A program made the translations under genes and the position numbers. This document shows, piece after piece, positions 46,151 to 59,169 of a stretch of DNA of 64,000 nt (its first letter is position 1; the number at the start of each line of letters is the position of its first letter). The DNA is from Sclerotiophoma versabilis. Lineage: Eukaryota > Ascomycota > Dothideomycetes > Pleosporales > Didymellaceae. The notes under the pieces were generated by a model. That model ran no database searches. It had not been told where the DNA came from and worked only from the letters and a program-made list of their open reading frames with translations. The stretch covers positions 310,001 to 374,000 of the forward strand of contig JAAROD010000026.1 in the NCBI GenBank assembly GCA_012274445.1, written 5' to 3'.

Positions 46151-49100
46151 TAGGTATTAAATACTCTTCTTAGTTCTTTAATTTATTATTACTTTTTTAA
46201 CTTCCTACTTATTATTACTATTAGCTTAGTAGTAGAAGTCTCTCTAGATTAGTATTCTTAGGTTAGTAGGTTCTAATAGTAAAATATAGAATACTAGATA
46301 TATCTTTATATCCTTAGGTAGCTTAAGTTAATAGTTAACTAGGCTAATTTACTTGGAAATAAAAAATAGTCTAACCTTAACTTTATCTAGTTTTTTTATT
46401 ACTCTTTATATTCTAAGATTTTTTATAAAAAAATAGACTTTATTCTCCTCTTTTAGCTAAGGTACTGTTTTTTATTTCTAATTAATATATAAAATAGCTT
46501 GTTCCTAAGCTTATGTAATGTTTTTAAGTAACTTCTAGTATACTTACTTTAGTCTAACTACTAAAGCTATTACTAATTCCGTCTAAATAGAGTAATTAAG
46601 AAATTAAGTAAAAAGATTTAGGTATCTTCTATAGTTTATAAAGAATAGTATTATACCTATTACTTCTAATAACTTATTATTATATATAATTTATGCTATA
46701 GGTAATAGTAAAACCTAGTTGTCTTATTTCTAGTTACTATAGATTTAAAGGTATATTTCTATAGTCTAATTTATTCTTTCTATCTATCTGTCTATCTATA
46801 GATAATAGGCTGTAGATAGCTTTTTCTTAGTACTTAATATAGTAAGTATTATAGTCTAATAGTTTAATATAAAAAGCTTACCTCTATTACTAATAAGTAA
46901 TTTAGGTATTCTATAGTAGTAAATAATCTAATTAATAAATATTATAGCTAGCTGCTATATAGTATAGCTGTGTCTAAATAGTATTATTTTAGTATACTTA
47001 GTAAATTAATCTACTATAATAAAGATTAAGTTATAGGTATATTCTATAATAGAGTTCTTAGAGAGTAGTAGCTGTGTAATAAAATCTATTATAATATTTA
47101 TCTATAGTACTATTAGTAGTTCTATTACTTATACTTCTCTATACTTAGTATATATACTATACTTATTCTATTAGCACTATATATAGTTTCTAATAAACTT
47201 AATAACCTTATTTTTTATATTAGAAAACTTATAGTATTACTTAATAAGTTCTATAGTATAAGTAATACTAGAGTATCTATATAGTATATTATTATAATAT
47301 CTTAAGATAACTTCCTCTTAAAGTTTCTCTAGTACTTACTCTAGAATATATTATTTCTGCTAAACTTATATTACTAAATTAAGCTGCTAAGATAGTTCTA
47401 ATATTCTATTCTTATTAACTCTAAGAATAGTAAACTTATTAATTATCTTTTTACTTATAAGGTTATAATATTAGCTAAGTATGTTTACTCTACTGTTTTT
47501 CTTTCCTAGTGTGTATAGAATCTTAAACTTATACTAACTAAGTATTTCTAACTAGCGCACTTATTATTAGTTTAGAACCTTAGTAGTAGTAAATTATACT
47601 AAGTTCTTATAATCTATATAAATAGTAAGTTCTAAGCAGCTTTCTGTATATACTCTCTAATATTATAGTATATTAATAATAGCTATAAGCTCTTTATTAT
47701 ATATATTATAATATTTCTCTAGTACTATAAACTTCCTTAAGTAGTAGGTAATTAGGTGCTATTAACTATCTTATTCTTAAGTAATATATACTTCTAATAC
47801 TAAATCTAAGGTATCTATTTTAAGGCGTATAGGTTTACTACTTTTAAATATAATTAGTGTAGAAGGCTCTATATATACTTACTTAAGTAATTAGAAAGTA
47901 TTCTCTTATACTTATTTCTACTTAAAGAGTATATTCTTCTATATAAGTCTTATAAGTAGTAAGGCCTTTATAAAGTAGTTCCTAATAAAGTATTAGTTAA
48001 AGTTAATAAACCTAAGAAATTCTTAAATTCTCTTAACTATAGTAGGTGTTAGCTAATTCTTTATAACCTAGAGTTTCTTTTTACTTATTATAACTCTATA
48101 TCTTTCTATAATATAGCTAAGAAACTCTACTTCTTCTTTATACTATTTACACTTCTTTAGCTTTAGCTTAAGGTCTGCTATTACTAAGTATTCTAATACT
48201 TATTCTATATAGATCTTATATTCTTCTAGTATCTTACTATATACTAGAATATTATTAAAGTATACTACTACTATAATATCTAAGTATACTAATAGTATAT
48301 TATTAATTAGTACCTAATATATTACTATTATATTAGTTAGCCTAAATAGTATAATTCTATACTTATAATAACTATTATAGGTTCTAAATACTATTTTCTA
48401 TTCTTTACCTTTCTTTATATATATATAGTTATACACTCTATATAAATTAAGTATAGTAAAGAACTTTACTTCTAATAGCTAGTTCTATATTTTAGATATA
48501 TTAAGTAGTAGATAATAATTCTAAATAGTAATATTATTTAACTTTTAGTAGTTAATATAAAGCCTTAGCTTACTATTCTTCTTTAGTATAAATAGAATAG
48601 AGAATTCTACTAGAAATTTTAATTTTCTAAAAAATTCTTTTATAATCTTCTCTTTAATATACTTATATAGTTTCTTAACCTCTTTCTTAGATACTTAATA
48701 AATAGGCCTAAAGAGTAGTTCTTTCTCTTTCTTAAGTTTAATCTTATAATTCTAAGGTTAATACTTAGGTAGCACTTTTATAGATAACTTTTCTTTAAAT
48801 ATCTAGGCATACTGTCTATATATATCTAGTATATTAAAAGGTATACTTTTATTCTTCTTAACTATTATAAAAAGCCTTTTTTTATCTATATAGTTAACTA
48901 CTCTATCTTAGTATATCTTATATATTAAAGAGATATTATTAATCTTTCTCTTATTTACTAGCTATAATATACACTGTATAGGCTTTAATATATTAGTACT
49001 ATATTTATATTATCTTAATAAAAGCTATTTTTATATCTAGTCTATTTCTAGATTATACTTTTATAACTAGAGAAGTTCTAGTATAATATTATATATAGCC

Positions 49101-49709
49101 TTTATAAAAATATCTAGAGTTAGTTTCTTATAGTACTTTTATATCTTTAAAGAGCCTACTATTACCTTATATATAATATATAGCTCTTTTTATATTAATT
49201 CTCTATTAGCTACTTAGAGTAAATAGGTATATTTCTATATATATAGTATAAGGCCTACTTAGTATATTACTATCTATAATATATAGTTTACCTATACTTC
49301 TAAGTATAAGAGTGGTAATAATACTACTTTATTTAACTTAATAAGTAGTCTAATAAGTAAGCTATTTCTTATAGTATTAAGAGATTACTTAGTAGAGTAC
49401 TCTTTTAGTACTTACTTAAAAAGGTTTTCTTATTACTAAATCTACAGATAATCTTACTACCTTTATTTAGTTTATAGTTTAGGTTAAAGTAATACTACTA
49501 ATATAGATTATAGTATAAGCTATTAATAACTAATTATATATATATAATTTTATAATAGATATCTATACTAAGAAAGTATAGCTTAAAATACTTATTCTAG
49601 AGGTATATTTTATATATATTATTTTTATAATTATACTACTATTTTCTATATATAGTTTTTAGTGTTAGAAACTATTCTACTTCTAGTTTCTCTAACTTGT
49701 ATATATAAT

Positions 49710-49714
49710 AGGTG
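49710..49714. repeat. Copia target-site duplication, left copy
   Basis: AGGTG directly left of the Copia LTR, repeated at 57,165-57,169 on the right. Confidence 0.88.
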
Positions 49715-50006
49715 TGTTAATAAGCTTATAGTATAATACTTAGGTAATTAAATAATTAATTAGTGCCTATCTATCTAGACATAATAACTGTTTATATATA
49801 AAGAAAATATTATTAGTTATATAACTCTAGAATCGAGCTTATAGGTAGTAGCAGGTCTACTTAACTATAGTTAGCTTAACTACTAAGCTTCTTAAGAGTT
49901 AGCTATAAGCTTAGGCACACAGGCTTATACTTTAGGTAATACCTAGCTCTAATATAATAACGCCTTACTTAGCCTAGTAGTAAGCTAGTAGCTTACTTAT
50001 ATAATA
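49715..50006 (-). repeat. Copia LTR, 3' copy
   Basis: 292 bp, starting TGTTAATAAG and ending AATA on the plus strand. Same length as the copy at 56,873-57,164, from which it differs by C/T and G/A changes. A purine run AAGAGGTG on the minus strand at 50,014-50,007 is the likely polypurine tract. Confidence 0.92.
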
Positions 50007-50705
50007 CACCTCTTAGATAGACTTTTATAAATAAAGAAGTATCTAGTAAACTACTATATAGCTTATTACTTTATTTAGTAGTAATTATTATACTTTCTAT
50101 ATAAGGCGCTGTTTTAAGCTTCTAATTATAATTAGAGAAGCTTATTTTACTAGCGTAAACTTTTTATATTAGTTTATACTTCTACTTTAACCTTATAATA
50201 TTAAGTAGCTGTATATATTACTAGACACTTAACTTAAAATACGTAGCTTAACTGCGTACTATCTACTTAATTTTAACTTCTCTATTACTTAGTTTATTTA
50301 TAGTTAGAGTTTTTATATAACGTCTTATAGTAATAAGCAGTATAAGTATAGAGTAAGCAGCTTACTTTACCTTTACTAGGGCTAATTATTATATAATTAG
50401 CCTCTCTTACTAATTTTAACTATTTCTAAGTCTATTACTATAGCTATAAGTACTTTCTTATTTTACTCTTAATTTAAGCTTCTTCTACCTATTTAGCTAC
50501 TTACTATAAGCTTCTTAAGGTTCTTATGCCTCTTAAGTTACTTATAACTTATTATTTAAGCTTAAGTTATAGCTAGGAAGTAGCTGCTCTTTTTCTACTA
50601 GCTTAGACAGCTTTTAATTAAGCTTCTTATATAGCTTTCTTAGGCTCTTTTTAACTATTTAGCTAACTTTAGATAGAAAGAACCTAAGTCTAAGCACCTT
50701 ACGCG

Positions 50706-50790
50706 TACTACTACTACTACTACTACTAATACTAAGTACTACTACGCTGCTACTACTACTACTAACTGCACTACTACTACCTATACTCTA
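50706..50790. repeat. TAC trinucleotide repeats in the Copia 3' region
   Basis: Interrupted runs of TAC, with a further run near 51,019-51,035. They lie between the Copia RNase H region and its 3' LTR. Confidence 0.85.
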
Positions 50791-53700
50791 CTTCTTATAC
50801 CTTATATGCCTACTGCCTACTTCTACTACTTAGTCTTACCTTTAGGTGTTAGTAGTTTAGCTTTAGCTATTTAAGCTTCTTCTACTAGGCCTCTAGGCTC
50901 TATTAGAGACTCTAGCTTCTTCCTCTCTTGCCTATTACTACTGCCCCCCTTCTAGCTACCTTCTCTGCTGCTACTACTGCCTCTACCTCTGCCTCTGCTA
51001 GCTCCTGCCCCTACTACTACTACTACTACTACTATTATACCTGTTATAGGTACTGTATAGAGTAAGCATAGGACTGTACTCTGCTTAGGCTGTATGCATG
51101 CTCTGCTAGTTAACAGCTTAGCTACGCAGTGCTATAACGTAGCTAATACTAGCCCCTATACCTACTGCTACTTCTAGTACTCTTTAGAGTATTTCTATTA
51201 CTCTATATAGGTTCTAGAGCTTCTTAAGCTTATAGTATATAAACTAACAGCTCTTATAGCTCTAGCCTTTTTAAGGTAGTTAGTATTACTCTTACTAATA
51301 AGCTGCTAGCGTCTAGAGGTATAACTACTTCTATAAGTTACTATTCTTTCTCTATAATATAGTTTAGTGCTAATAAGCTTATAGAGGTCTGCAGACCTAT
51401 ATATTACTTAGTATATAATAAAGAAGCTTCTAGTAAAGAGTTATAGTTTTAATAAAAACTAAAGAAGAAGCTCTAGATTTAGAAGTTTAGTAGTAGGCAC
51501 CTAAAGGGAGAAGGTTATTCTCTCTAGCAGTTAAATTAATTATTTACTCTTTCTTTTAACTACTCTTTTTATAACTCTATAACCTATTATACCTTACTAT
51601 TTATATTATAAAGGTTTAGGTAGGTTAAAAAGCACTTATAAGCCTGCTTAGAAAGTGCTTTTATTAACCTATTAGTAGGTATCTTACTTATTTTTATATA
51701 GGTTACTATAAAGGTACCTTTTATATACTCTTATTTAAGCTATATATTCTATATATCTATATAGCGCAGCTAGGTAGTAAGCTACTTACTCTCTTCTACT
51801 ACTAACTATATAGTTTACTAATTATTACAGAATATCTTCTAAGTAACCTCTAGGTTAAGGCAGAGCTTATAGAGAAATTACTTTAGAGTAGTACTCTTCT
51901 TAGCTATATACTTAAGAGCTAGTAGTTTAGCTTTAGTTATTAAGGTAGTTACTATAAACTGCCTAGCTACCTTCTATATAATTAGGCTGCTAAAGAGCTA
52001 TATAATATACCTCTAAGATAATTAATATAATTTACTATTATTAGCAAATAAAGCATCTCTATATATAAGAAGCTAGCTACCTAAATAAGCTCTATACTAT
52101 ATACCTAGGTACTTAGTTCTATATAGGTAGCTAATAACTTAAGTAGCTGCTTAGAAGTAAGCAGCTCTAGAATTTATAAGATAGTAAGATAGCTAAGAAG
52201 CTATATACGCAACGTCTAGCTGTATTATAATTATAGTATATAATATTAACTCTACTTACTTCTAATAAGCCTTAATTTCTTACTTTAAAGCTTCTCCTAT
52301 ATACTTCTAAAGCTTAATTATAGAAAAGAGGATGCTTAGAAGTAACCTCTTCTCTAAAACCTTAAACTTAGTAGTAAGCTTCTTAATATAGAAGTTATAA
52401 GTAAGTGTTATTACTTAAGCTGCTTAATTTTATATAATATAAACTTCTAAGAACTATTTAGTAGCTTTATAATCTATAATCTAATATTTAGCTATTAATA
52501 AGCTTATTAACTGCTCTATAGTTACTTAATTATTCTTATAATAGGTAAGAAGGATATTATTAATATAGAAGAGTAAGATAATTTTTTACTTATTATTAAA
52601 GAATAAGCATAGCTCTTCTTTTAATACTATTAAACTAAGCTTCTAGAAGGTACTAAATAGCTTCTTATACTATAGAATAGAGAAGTTCTAGAAACTATAT
52701 AGAGCCTATAGTAGTAGTACTACCTACTTAGGCTTCTTAAATCTATTAGGCAGCTTATATAGTACTAGTAGCTAGTCTTAGTAGCTTATATTAAGAAATA
52801 CACTACTTATATTATACTATAGCAGCTCTAAATTAAACTAAGCTACTATAGTAACTATAGTATAGAAGAACCTTATAGTAAGTATTATAGTATAGGTTAA
52901 CTTAATTAAATTCTTTGCCTAGAGGTCTCTGTATATATATATTCTAGCTTTATATTTTATAAAGTAGCTATCTTAATTAAGCTTATAAGTAAATACCTAT
53001 TTAAGCAGCAGAGCTCTAGCCTAGAAGCTTATTTTGTCTATTTCTTTCTAGGTATTTTTCTTAGTAAGCATTATAATCTCTTTTATACAGGCCTAGTAGA
53101 ATAGAGCACCTAGAGAGTAATTAGTAAGCTCTTTCTATATATTAGAAACTAGAAAAAGCTAGTTATAGTATACTTACTACTTATCTTTAGCTAATAGTTT
53201 CTTTAACCTTATTACTAAGGCTGCAATAACTATATAGATTATAATAAAGTCTCTTTTCTAGTTTCTATACTTATTTATATAATTAAATAAGCTTCTAAGT
53301 AGCTAAAAGTAACTATCTTACTCTATTAAGCTTATTATAGTATATGCCTGCTCTATTATCTTCTCTAAGCTTATTACACTTTTAGTTGCATAGCCTACAG
53401 CTTAATTATATTAGTAGGCTAATAGTTCTACACTAATTAGTATAGCTTATAGTTAGTTTACCTACTCTTATTAATCTCTAAGAAGGTATAAGAATAATTA
53501 GAAAGTTAGGTCTTCTTATTAGTAGATTATTATAATTCTTATTACCTACTAGAGGGCTTCTTTCTTTAATAGTAGAGTATACTTCCTATAAGCTTCTAGA
53601 TAGGTGCTCTTCTATAGAAGCTTCCCTACTTACTACTAGCTACTTAGGTTCTAGTATTAGGTTAGGAGAGAGAAGGCCTAGTTCTTAGCACCCTACGCAG

Positions 53701-56700
53701 ATTTCTATTAGTTTACTAGCTAAGCTAACTAATTATATAGTCTCTACCTTAGAAGCTTACTTATTACTAGACTAGCCTTCTACTAATTAAGCTTCTTCTA
53801 AGGGCTTACCCCTAAGCTATTATATAGAAGGTAATTTAAGTAATAGATCTTCTTTCTTAGTAATAAAGAGCTTAATTACTTCTTTTATATCTACTATCTT
53901 ACTAGGCTTATAGAGAACTTCTACAACCTCTACTACTTCTATAACTAGAAGCGCAGTTAACTTATTAACCTAGTTATAAAAGAGCTTCTTATTAAAGGTT
54001 ATATTACACGTTATAATTACCTAGTTAAGTTAGGGTACCTATATATAGTATATATTAGAAGCTTAATAACTAACAAGGTAACTAATATAACTTCTTAGAG
54101 TAACTTTAAAGCTCCTTCTATTATAGCTAGCTACTTATTCTCTATTTAAGAGATACGCTTAGCAGCTATATATATATATTCTGCTTTAATTAGGTCTTAG
54201 ATTAGCTATAAGTACTCTTACCTGCTTAGGTTAGTACTATTAAAAGTACTATATAAACTACTAATTAAGCTTCTTATTTAGGCTATAAAGCTTATTTAAG
54301 TGCGTAGGACTTATATTATAGAGCTATATAGCAGCTATAATAACCTCTAGCTAAAGCTTCTTAGGTAGGTTTACGCTACTTTTTATTTTTATTAACTTAG
54401 TAATTATCTTCTATTTACTTCTCTCTACTATACTATTTAGCTTATATATATAAAAAAGTATATACTTAATATTAATCTCTATATTAAGCGCCTAGTGCTT
54501 ATATACAGAGCTCCCTTGCTATAGCAGTATAGCTATATTATTATCTTAGCTAATCTTATAGATTTTAAGCTTATACTAAGTAGCTACCTAGCTTAAAAAA
54601 TTAGTAAGAACTTAGAAAATTTTAATTTAAGTCTTTCTCTACAGCAGGTATATAAAGAGCTTCCTACTATAGTACTCTTTAATTAAAAGTATTTATAACT
54701 TACCTCTACAGCCTAGAGGTATATTAAATAGGTTCTAGCTAATTTACTAGAAGAGGTAAGCTAGTTTCTTACACTTTCTTTATAATACTACCTACTTAGT
54801 ATAGGTTATTATATAACTCTTATAATTCTTCTAGAGTACTCTAGCTATATATACTACGCACGCACTTTATAAGTACTTATAGAGCTTCTAGGCTAAGGTA
54901 GCTAGCTCTAGTATACTAGAAGCGCTTACTTAAGCTGCAGAGATAGGAGTTATATAATTATTTTATTATTACTACGTTTAGAAGGCTTATAAGATAGTAA
55001 GAAAGAGGTTTATATTCAAGAAAAGTAAGGTTATAAGCATACTATAGAGTAGCACATATAATACTTATATTAAGATCTTTAATATATTCTACCTGCAGAG
55101 TACTATTAAGCCCTAGGTACTATACCCCCTTTTCTTATAATTAAGCTTTAAAGATAATATTAATATAGAAACCTTTAACTATAATAATATTCTAAAGAAG
55201 TAGGTTCTTAGTATATAGGCTGCGCTTTCTATAAAGAGTGTTTTTTAGTAAATAAGCTCTTTAGCCTACTATAAAAAACGCTTAGGTACCTACCTTTATA
55301 GTATTACTAAGATTAGATAGGCAGAAAGACCTAGGTATTAAGTGCTTAGCACTGTTAAGTAGGTGCATAGTAGCTTTATTATCTAGAATTATACTTTTAA
55401 AGAGCAGATAAGTGTTAAAATCTATAAGGTTATGTACCTCTAGAGTCTCTCTTATTAGCTAGGTATTACTAAGAGTACTTATTATTCTTAGGTTAATTAG
55501 AGCTGCTTATATATTACCTAGAAACTTAACTTATAGTATTCTAGCTACTAGTTAGGGACCTTCTAAGGCCTAGATTAAGTAGTAAGTTTTTAAGTACTAG
55601 CTAAGTTACTTAATTTCCTTCTTAAGGTCTTTAAACTTCCTATAATTAAGCTTCTAGAGTATTTACTAATAAGCTTAGTCTTCTAGTCTATATAGAGGTA
55701 AAGATAAGCCTATTACTATAGTCTTAAGTGCTTAGCACTATATTGGTTTCTATAGGTAGGTATAACTCTTAGTCTTACAGAGGTAACTATAGCCTATTTA
55801 TTTTAAACTTAAGCTATTAGGCTTCCCTATAGAAGCTTCTTAGGCATCTAATTAATTACTAAAGGTTATAAATACCTCTAGGTTATCTTTACCTAACCTA
55901 ATTATATATTTATATATTAAGCTACTAAAGACTCTACTTACTTAGTCTAAATTAAGCATTTTAAGCCTTAGGATAGTATCCTAGATAATCCTTTAGTGCA
56001 TAGTATAAGCCTATTCTAGAGTAATTCTATACTTTAACGCATTAAGGAAATCTTAAATAGTAAGCTCTCTATTAACTTCTATAAGCTTATAAGACTTAGC
56101 TCTTATATATAGGTATAACTACTTCTAGTACTAGTCTTATAGAGTAGCTTATTCTTACCTAGCTACTCTAAGGTAGGCTCTATACTCTACTTTAACTTAG
56201 TTCTTAGTACTTAGTATAGTAGGAGTAAGCTTCTAGTATAGTACTTATATAAGTAATTATAGTATAGTCTTATTATTAGTAATAAGCTATACTATTACTA
56301 GTAAGATAATAAATAGAGCTACTATAGTATTAACCTAGTTCTATAGTTTCTAAAGATACTCTGCCTTAGCAGCCTACTTACTTATTTATATTTTATATTT
56401 TATAAGCTTATAGTTATATACCTTAGAGCTTAATTACGCTTTAGTAGGTTAGGTAGACTAGCTATAGGTAGCTTATACATGCAGATAGTTATTATAGGTT
56501 AAGCTAGTTAATAAATACCTAGCAGCTTCTAGCTCTATAATTAAGCTAATAGTAGGCAGCTTAGAGGCTCCTTTATATATACCTAGCGCATTAGAGGTAT
56601 CTAGGTTAATAAGATCCTATATATTATATAGCTTAGCGTGCTAGGTAAGCTAAATATACTAATTAGGCTAGTTATTTCTAGAGCACAGCTAGTAGGCACT

Positions 56701-56858
56701 AGCTAGTATAGCTAATAAAGCTTATAAGCTGTAGTTAACTAGCTTACCTATTATTTAGTTTAGTAGTAGAGTAAAAGAGAGTTTTAATTAGAGTAGTTAA
56801 GTACTATCTAAAAGGCTTAATTAGCTAAGTGCGCAGAGAGATCTACTACTCTTTAGAA

Positions 56859-56872
56859 GCTAGGCTTATAAC
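56859..56872 (-). other. Copia primer-binding site, probably initiator tRNA-Met
   Basis: Directly inside the 5' LTR the minus strand reads GTTATAAGCCTAGC. Undoing one RIP change on each strand gives a sequence complementary to the anticodon arm of fungal initiator tRNA-Met (GCTCATAAC core). Drosophila copia is primed from the same tRNA region by a half-molecule. Inference from memory of the tRNA sequence. Confidence 0.55.
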
Positions 56873-57164
56873 TGTTAATAAGCTTATAGTATAATACTTA
56901 GGTAATTAAATAATTAATTAGTGCCTATCTATCTAGACGTAATAACTGTTTATATACAAAGGAAATATTATTAGTTATATAACTCTAGAATTAAGCTTAT
57001 AGGCAGTAGCAGGTCTGCTTAACTATAGTTAGCTTAACTACTAAGCTTCTTAAGAGTTAGCTATAAGCTTAAGCACATAGGCTTATACTTTAGGTAATAC
57101 CTAGCTCTAATATAATAACGCCTTACTTAGCCTAATAGTAAGCTAGTAGCTTACTTATGCAATA
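56873..57164 (-). repeat. Copia LTR, 5' copy
   Basis: 292 bp, the same length as 49,715-50,006. Followed on the right by the target copy AGGTG at 57,165-57,169. Confidence 0.92.
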
Positions 57165-57169
57165 AGGTG
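57165..57169. repeat. Copia target-site duplication, right copy
   Basis: AGGTG, identical to 49,710-49,714. Confidence 0.88.
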
Positions 57170-58920
57170 TTATATATATATACTATTTATAATAGCTTTC
57201 TATAATTTAACTTTTAGTAGTCTAAGGTATACTCTAGTTATAGGTTTAAAAGTAATACTAGCTTTCTATTCAAGTTAGGCTTATTTCTACTTTAGTTATT
57301 ATTTACTTATTACTTAAGCTCCTATTATATAATGTAGTTACTAGTACTAAGTTTATTAAAATTATATTTCTACTAATTCTATTAGGATTTACTTAGGTTA
57401 TTAACTTATTATTATTCTATATAAGTTTAAAGTACTATCTATTATAGTTTCTTTTTAATACTTTAAGTAATCTAATTATAGTTCTCTTAAAAGAAAGTAT
57501 TATTATCTTAAAATTCCTAACACACTATTTATATATTTATATACTTATTAAATTTACGTATATCTATATTATACTAACTTTCTTTAGTATTAGAGGTATA
57601 GATAATACCTCTATCTAATTATTACTTAGTAGTATTATATAGTTATTACAATATTATAGGTTATTTATATCTATATATCTTTAATTTCTATTTCTATACT
57701 TATTCTATCTATACTAATAGTTATTCTATTAGGTTCTATAAGTGCTTCTACTATTTATTTAACTCTTAGTATAGTATAGGTGCTTAGCTTTAAATACCTC
57801 TTATATTCTTATTAAATAGTATAATATAGTTATTATTAGATTTAGTTTTAGAGTCTTCTATAAGACATTCTATACTATTAGTAAGAACCTTCTATTTATT
57901 ACTAGTATCTATATTCTTATAAGCAAGTATATTAAGTTATTAAACTATCTTATTCTTTAATTAATAATTCTTAGTATAGTAGCCTTACTTACTATATTTA
58001 TAATAAGTTACTCTAGACTTATTCTTTCTATTACTACTCTTGTTTTTCTAATTCTATTATAGTTCTAGTCTCTTATTAATATAAAATAGGTCTATAGCCT
58101 CTAGTCTATAGTAGCTACTACTAGTACTATTATATACATAGTACCTAGTATTAGACTATTAGTAGTTATTTTCTTAGTTTTCTTAATTAAGGTTATTATA
58201 CTATAGATTATATAGTAGTAGGTATTATTCTATAGGTATAATATATATTTATAGATTATTTTTAAGTTCCTACTAAAGCTTATAAAGCTTAATATTAATT
58301 CTAATAGCCTTATTAACTAGGTTATTAAAGTTATTAGTACTTATAGTAGTATATATAAGTACTTTCTTAGCCTTAGGCTTTAGTTCTTAATAGAATATAG
58401 TTATTAGTACTATATTATTCTAGCTAGTAAATACAGCTAGCTGCTAGAAGTTAGTAGTATAGTTAGTAGTAGACTATTTCTAGTTAATACGTTAAATATT
58501 ATAGTATATAATTACTAGTTTATTTAAGACTCTAAATATAGGTTAAATCTATTCCTTTAACAGGTTAAAGTCTTTAAACTAGAGGTTAATTATAGTTAAG
58601 TCTCTATTAGTATAGTAGTATTAGAGAAAGAGTTTAATCTAGGTAAAAGCCTTATCTTGTATATAACTAGTAATAAGAGTAACTTATTTTTTCTTAGTAA
58701 CTTCTTCTCTCTAAAATATAAAGAAGAGGTTCTACTATATAAGCTAGTTCTCTAGCTTATATTATTTACTATAGTAGAGGTTAGGTTTAGTAATACTAAC
58801 TCTAGAGTATATAGCTAGTACTTATTCTATCTTAATATTATTATTAGATTATTAAGTATAAGAGCTACTAGAGGTAGTATAGGTTTCTAAAGTAGTACTT
58901 ATCTTTAAGAGTATTTAAAG

Positions 58921-59169
58921 TATTAAAGTTATACTTTTAAGTAAAGCTTATAAGCACTATTTATATTAGTTCTTAGAGATAAGTAATAGTATAGAATAGT
59001 CTATAAGAGTTAAGGTTATTACTTAGTAAAATACTATAATAATAGAAGGTAATAATAAGTAGTATAGAATAGACTATCTAGCTTAAGAATAGAGTTAAGA
59101 TTCTAAAGATAAACTTAATTAATAAAGTTAAATATAAACTATAAGAGTTATATTTCTACTAACTATATA
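58921..59169 (-). repeat. Gypsy LTR, 5' copy
   Basis: About 249 bp, matching 45,019-45,257 with small indels and transitions. Same TATTAAAG start and ACTATATA end on the plus strand. Confidence 0.75.

Larger units (their letters stand above)
49715..57164 (-). mobile_element. Complete Ty1/Copia retrotransposon, RIP-mutated
   Basis: 7,450 bp with 292-bp LTRs and a perfect 5-bp target duplication AGGTG, nested in the Gypsy element. On the minus strand: gag and protease should lie in about 56,850-54,500; an integrase-linker segment NITFNKKLFY is readable near 54,020-53,970; reverse transcriptase shows FNLELL and NISSVFLN near 52,850-52,780 and FYINNILLT at 52,575-52,545, the decayed YVDDIL box with both Asp changed to Asn. 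RNase H shows FCNN near 51,830, and the polyprotein ends in a decayed MPADGLTKAL-type segment near 51,690-51,655. That gene order defines Copia. About 1.6 kb between RNase H and the 3' LTR is unexplained and holds TAC repeats. Confidence 0.92.
55456..58545. repeat. Large direct duplication, copy A
   Basis: Matches 60,911-64,000 at a constant offset of 5,455 bp with no indel seen. It covers the 5' part of the Copia element, its 5' LTR, the right target copy and the adjoining Gypsy gag region. Differences that I saw cluster in the first 600 bp. Confidence 0.92.
45019..59169 (-). mobile_element. Ty3/Gypsy retrotransposon, RIP-mutated, split by a Copia element
   Basis: LTRs lie at 45,019-45,257 and 58,921-59,169. 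Without the nested Copia the element is about 6.7 kb. Readable on the minus strand, 5' to 3': a gag zinc knuckle near 58,025-57,975 (YYKYSK, with Cys changed to Tyr); reverse transcriptase near 48,480-48,200 with FRTYNSYYKYRI and VVYFNNILVYSK (48,233-48,271), the decayed YLDDIL box; integrase near 47,010 (IIVD, FTKYTK); and an integrase C-terminal YLVFYILLLEP-like segment near 46,280. The Copia insertion falls between gag and the reverse transcriptase region. About 0.9 kb between integrase and the 3' LTR holds an antisense decayed frame. The element cannot be coding now. Confidence 0.85.
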
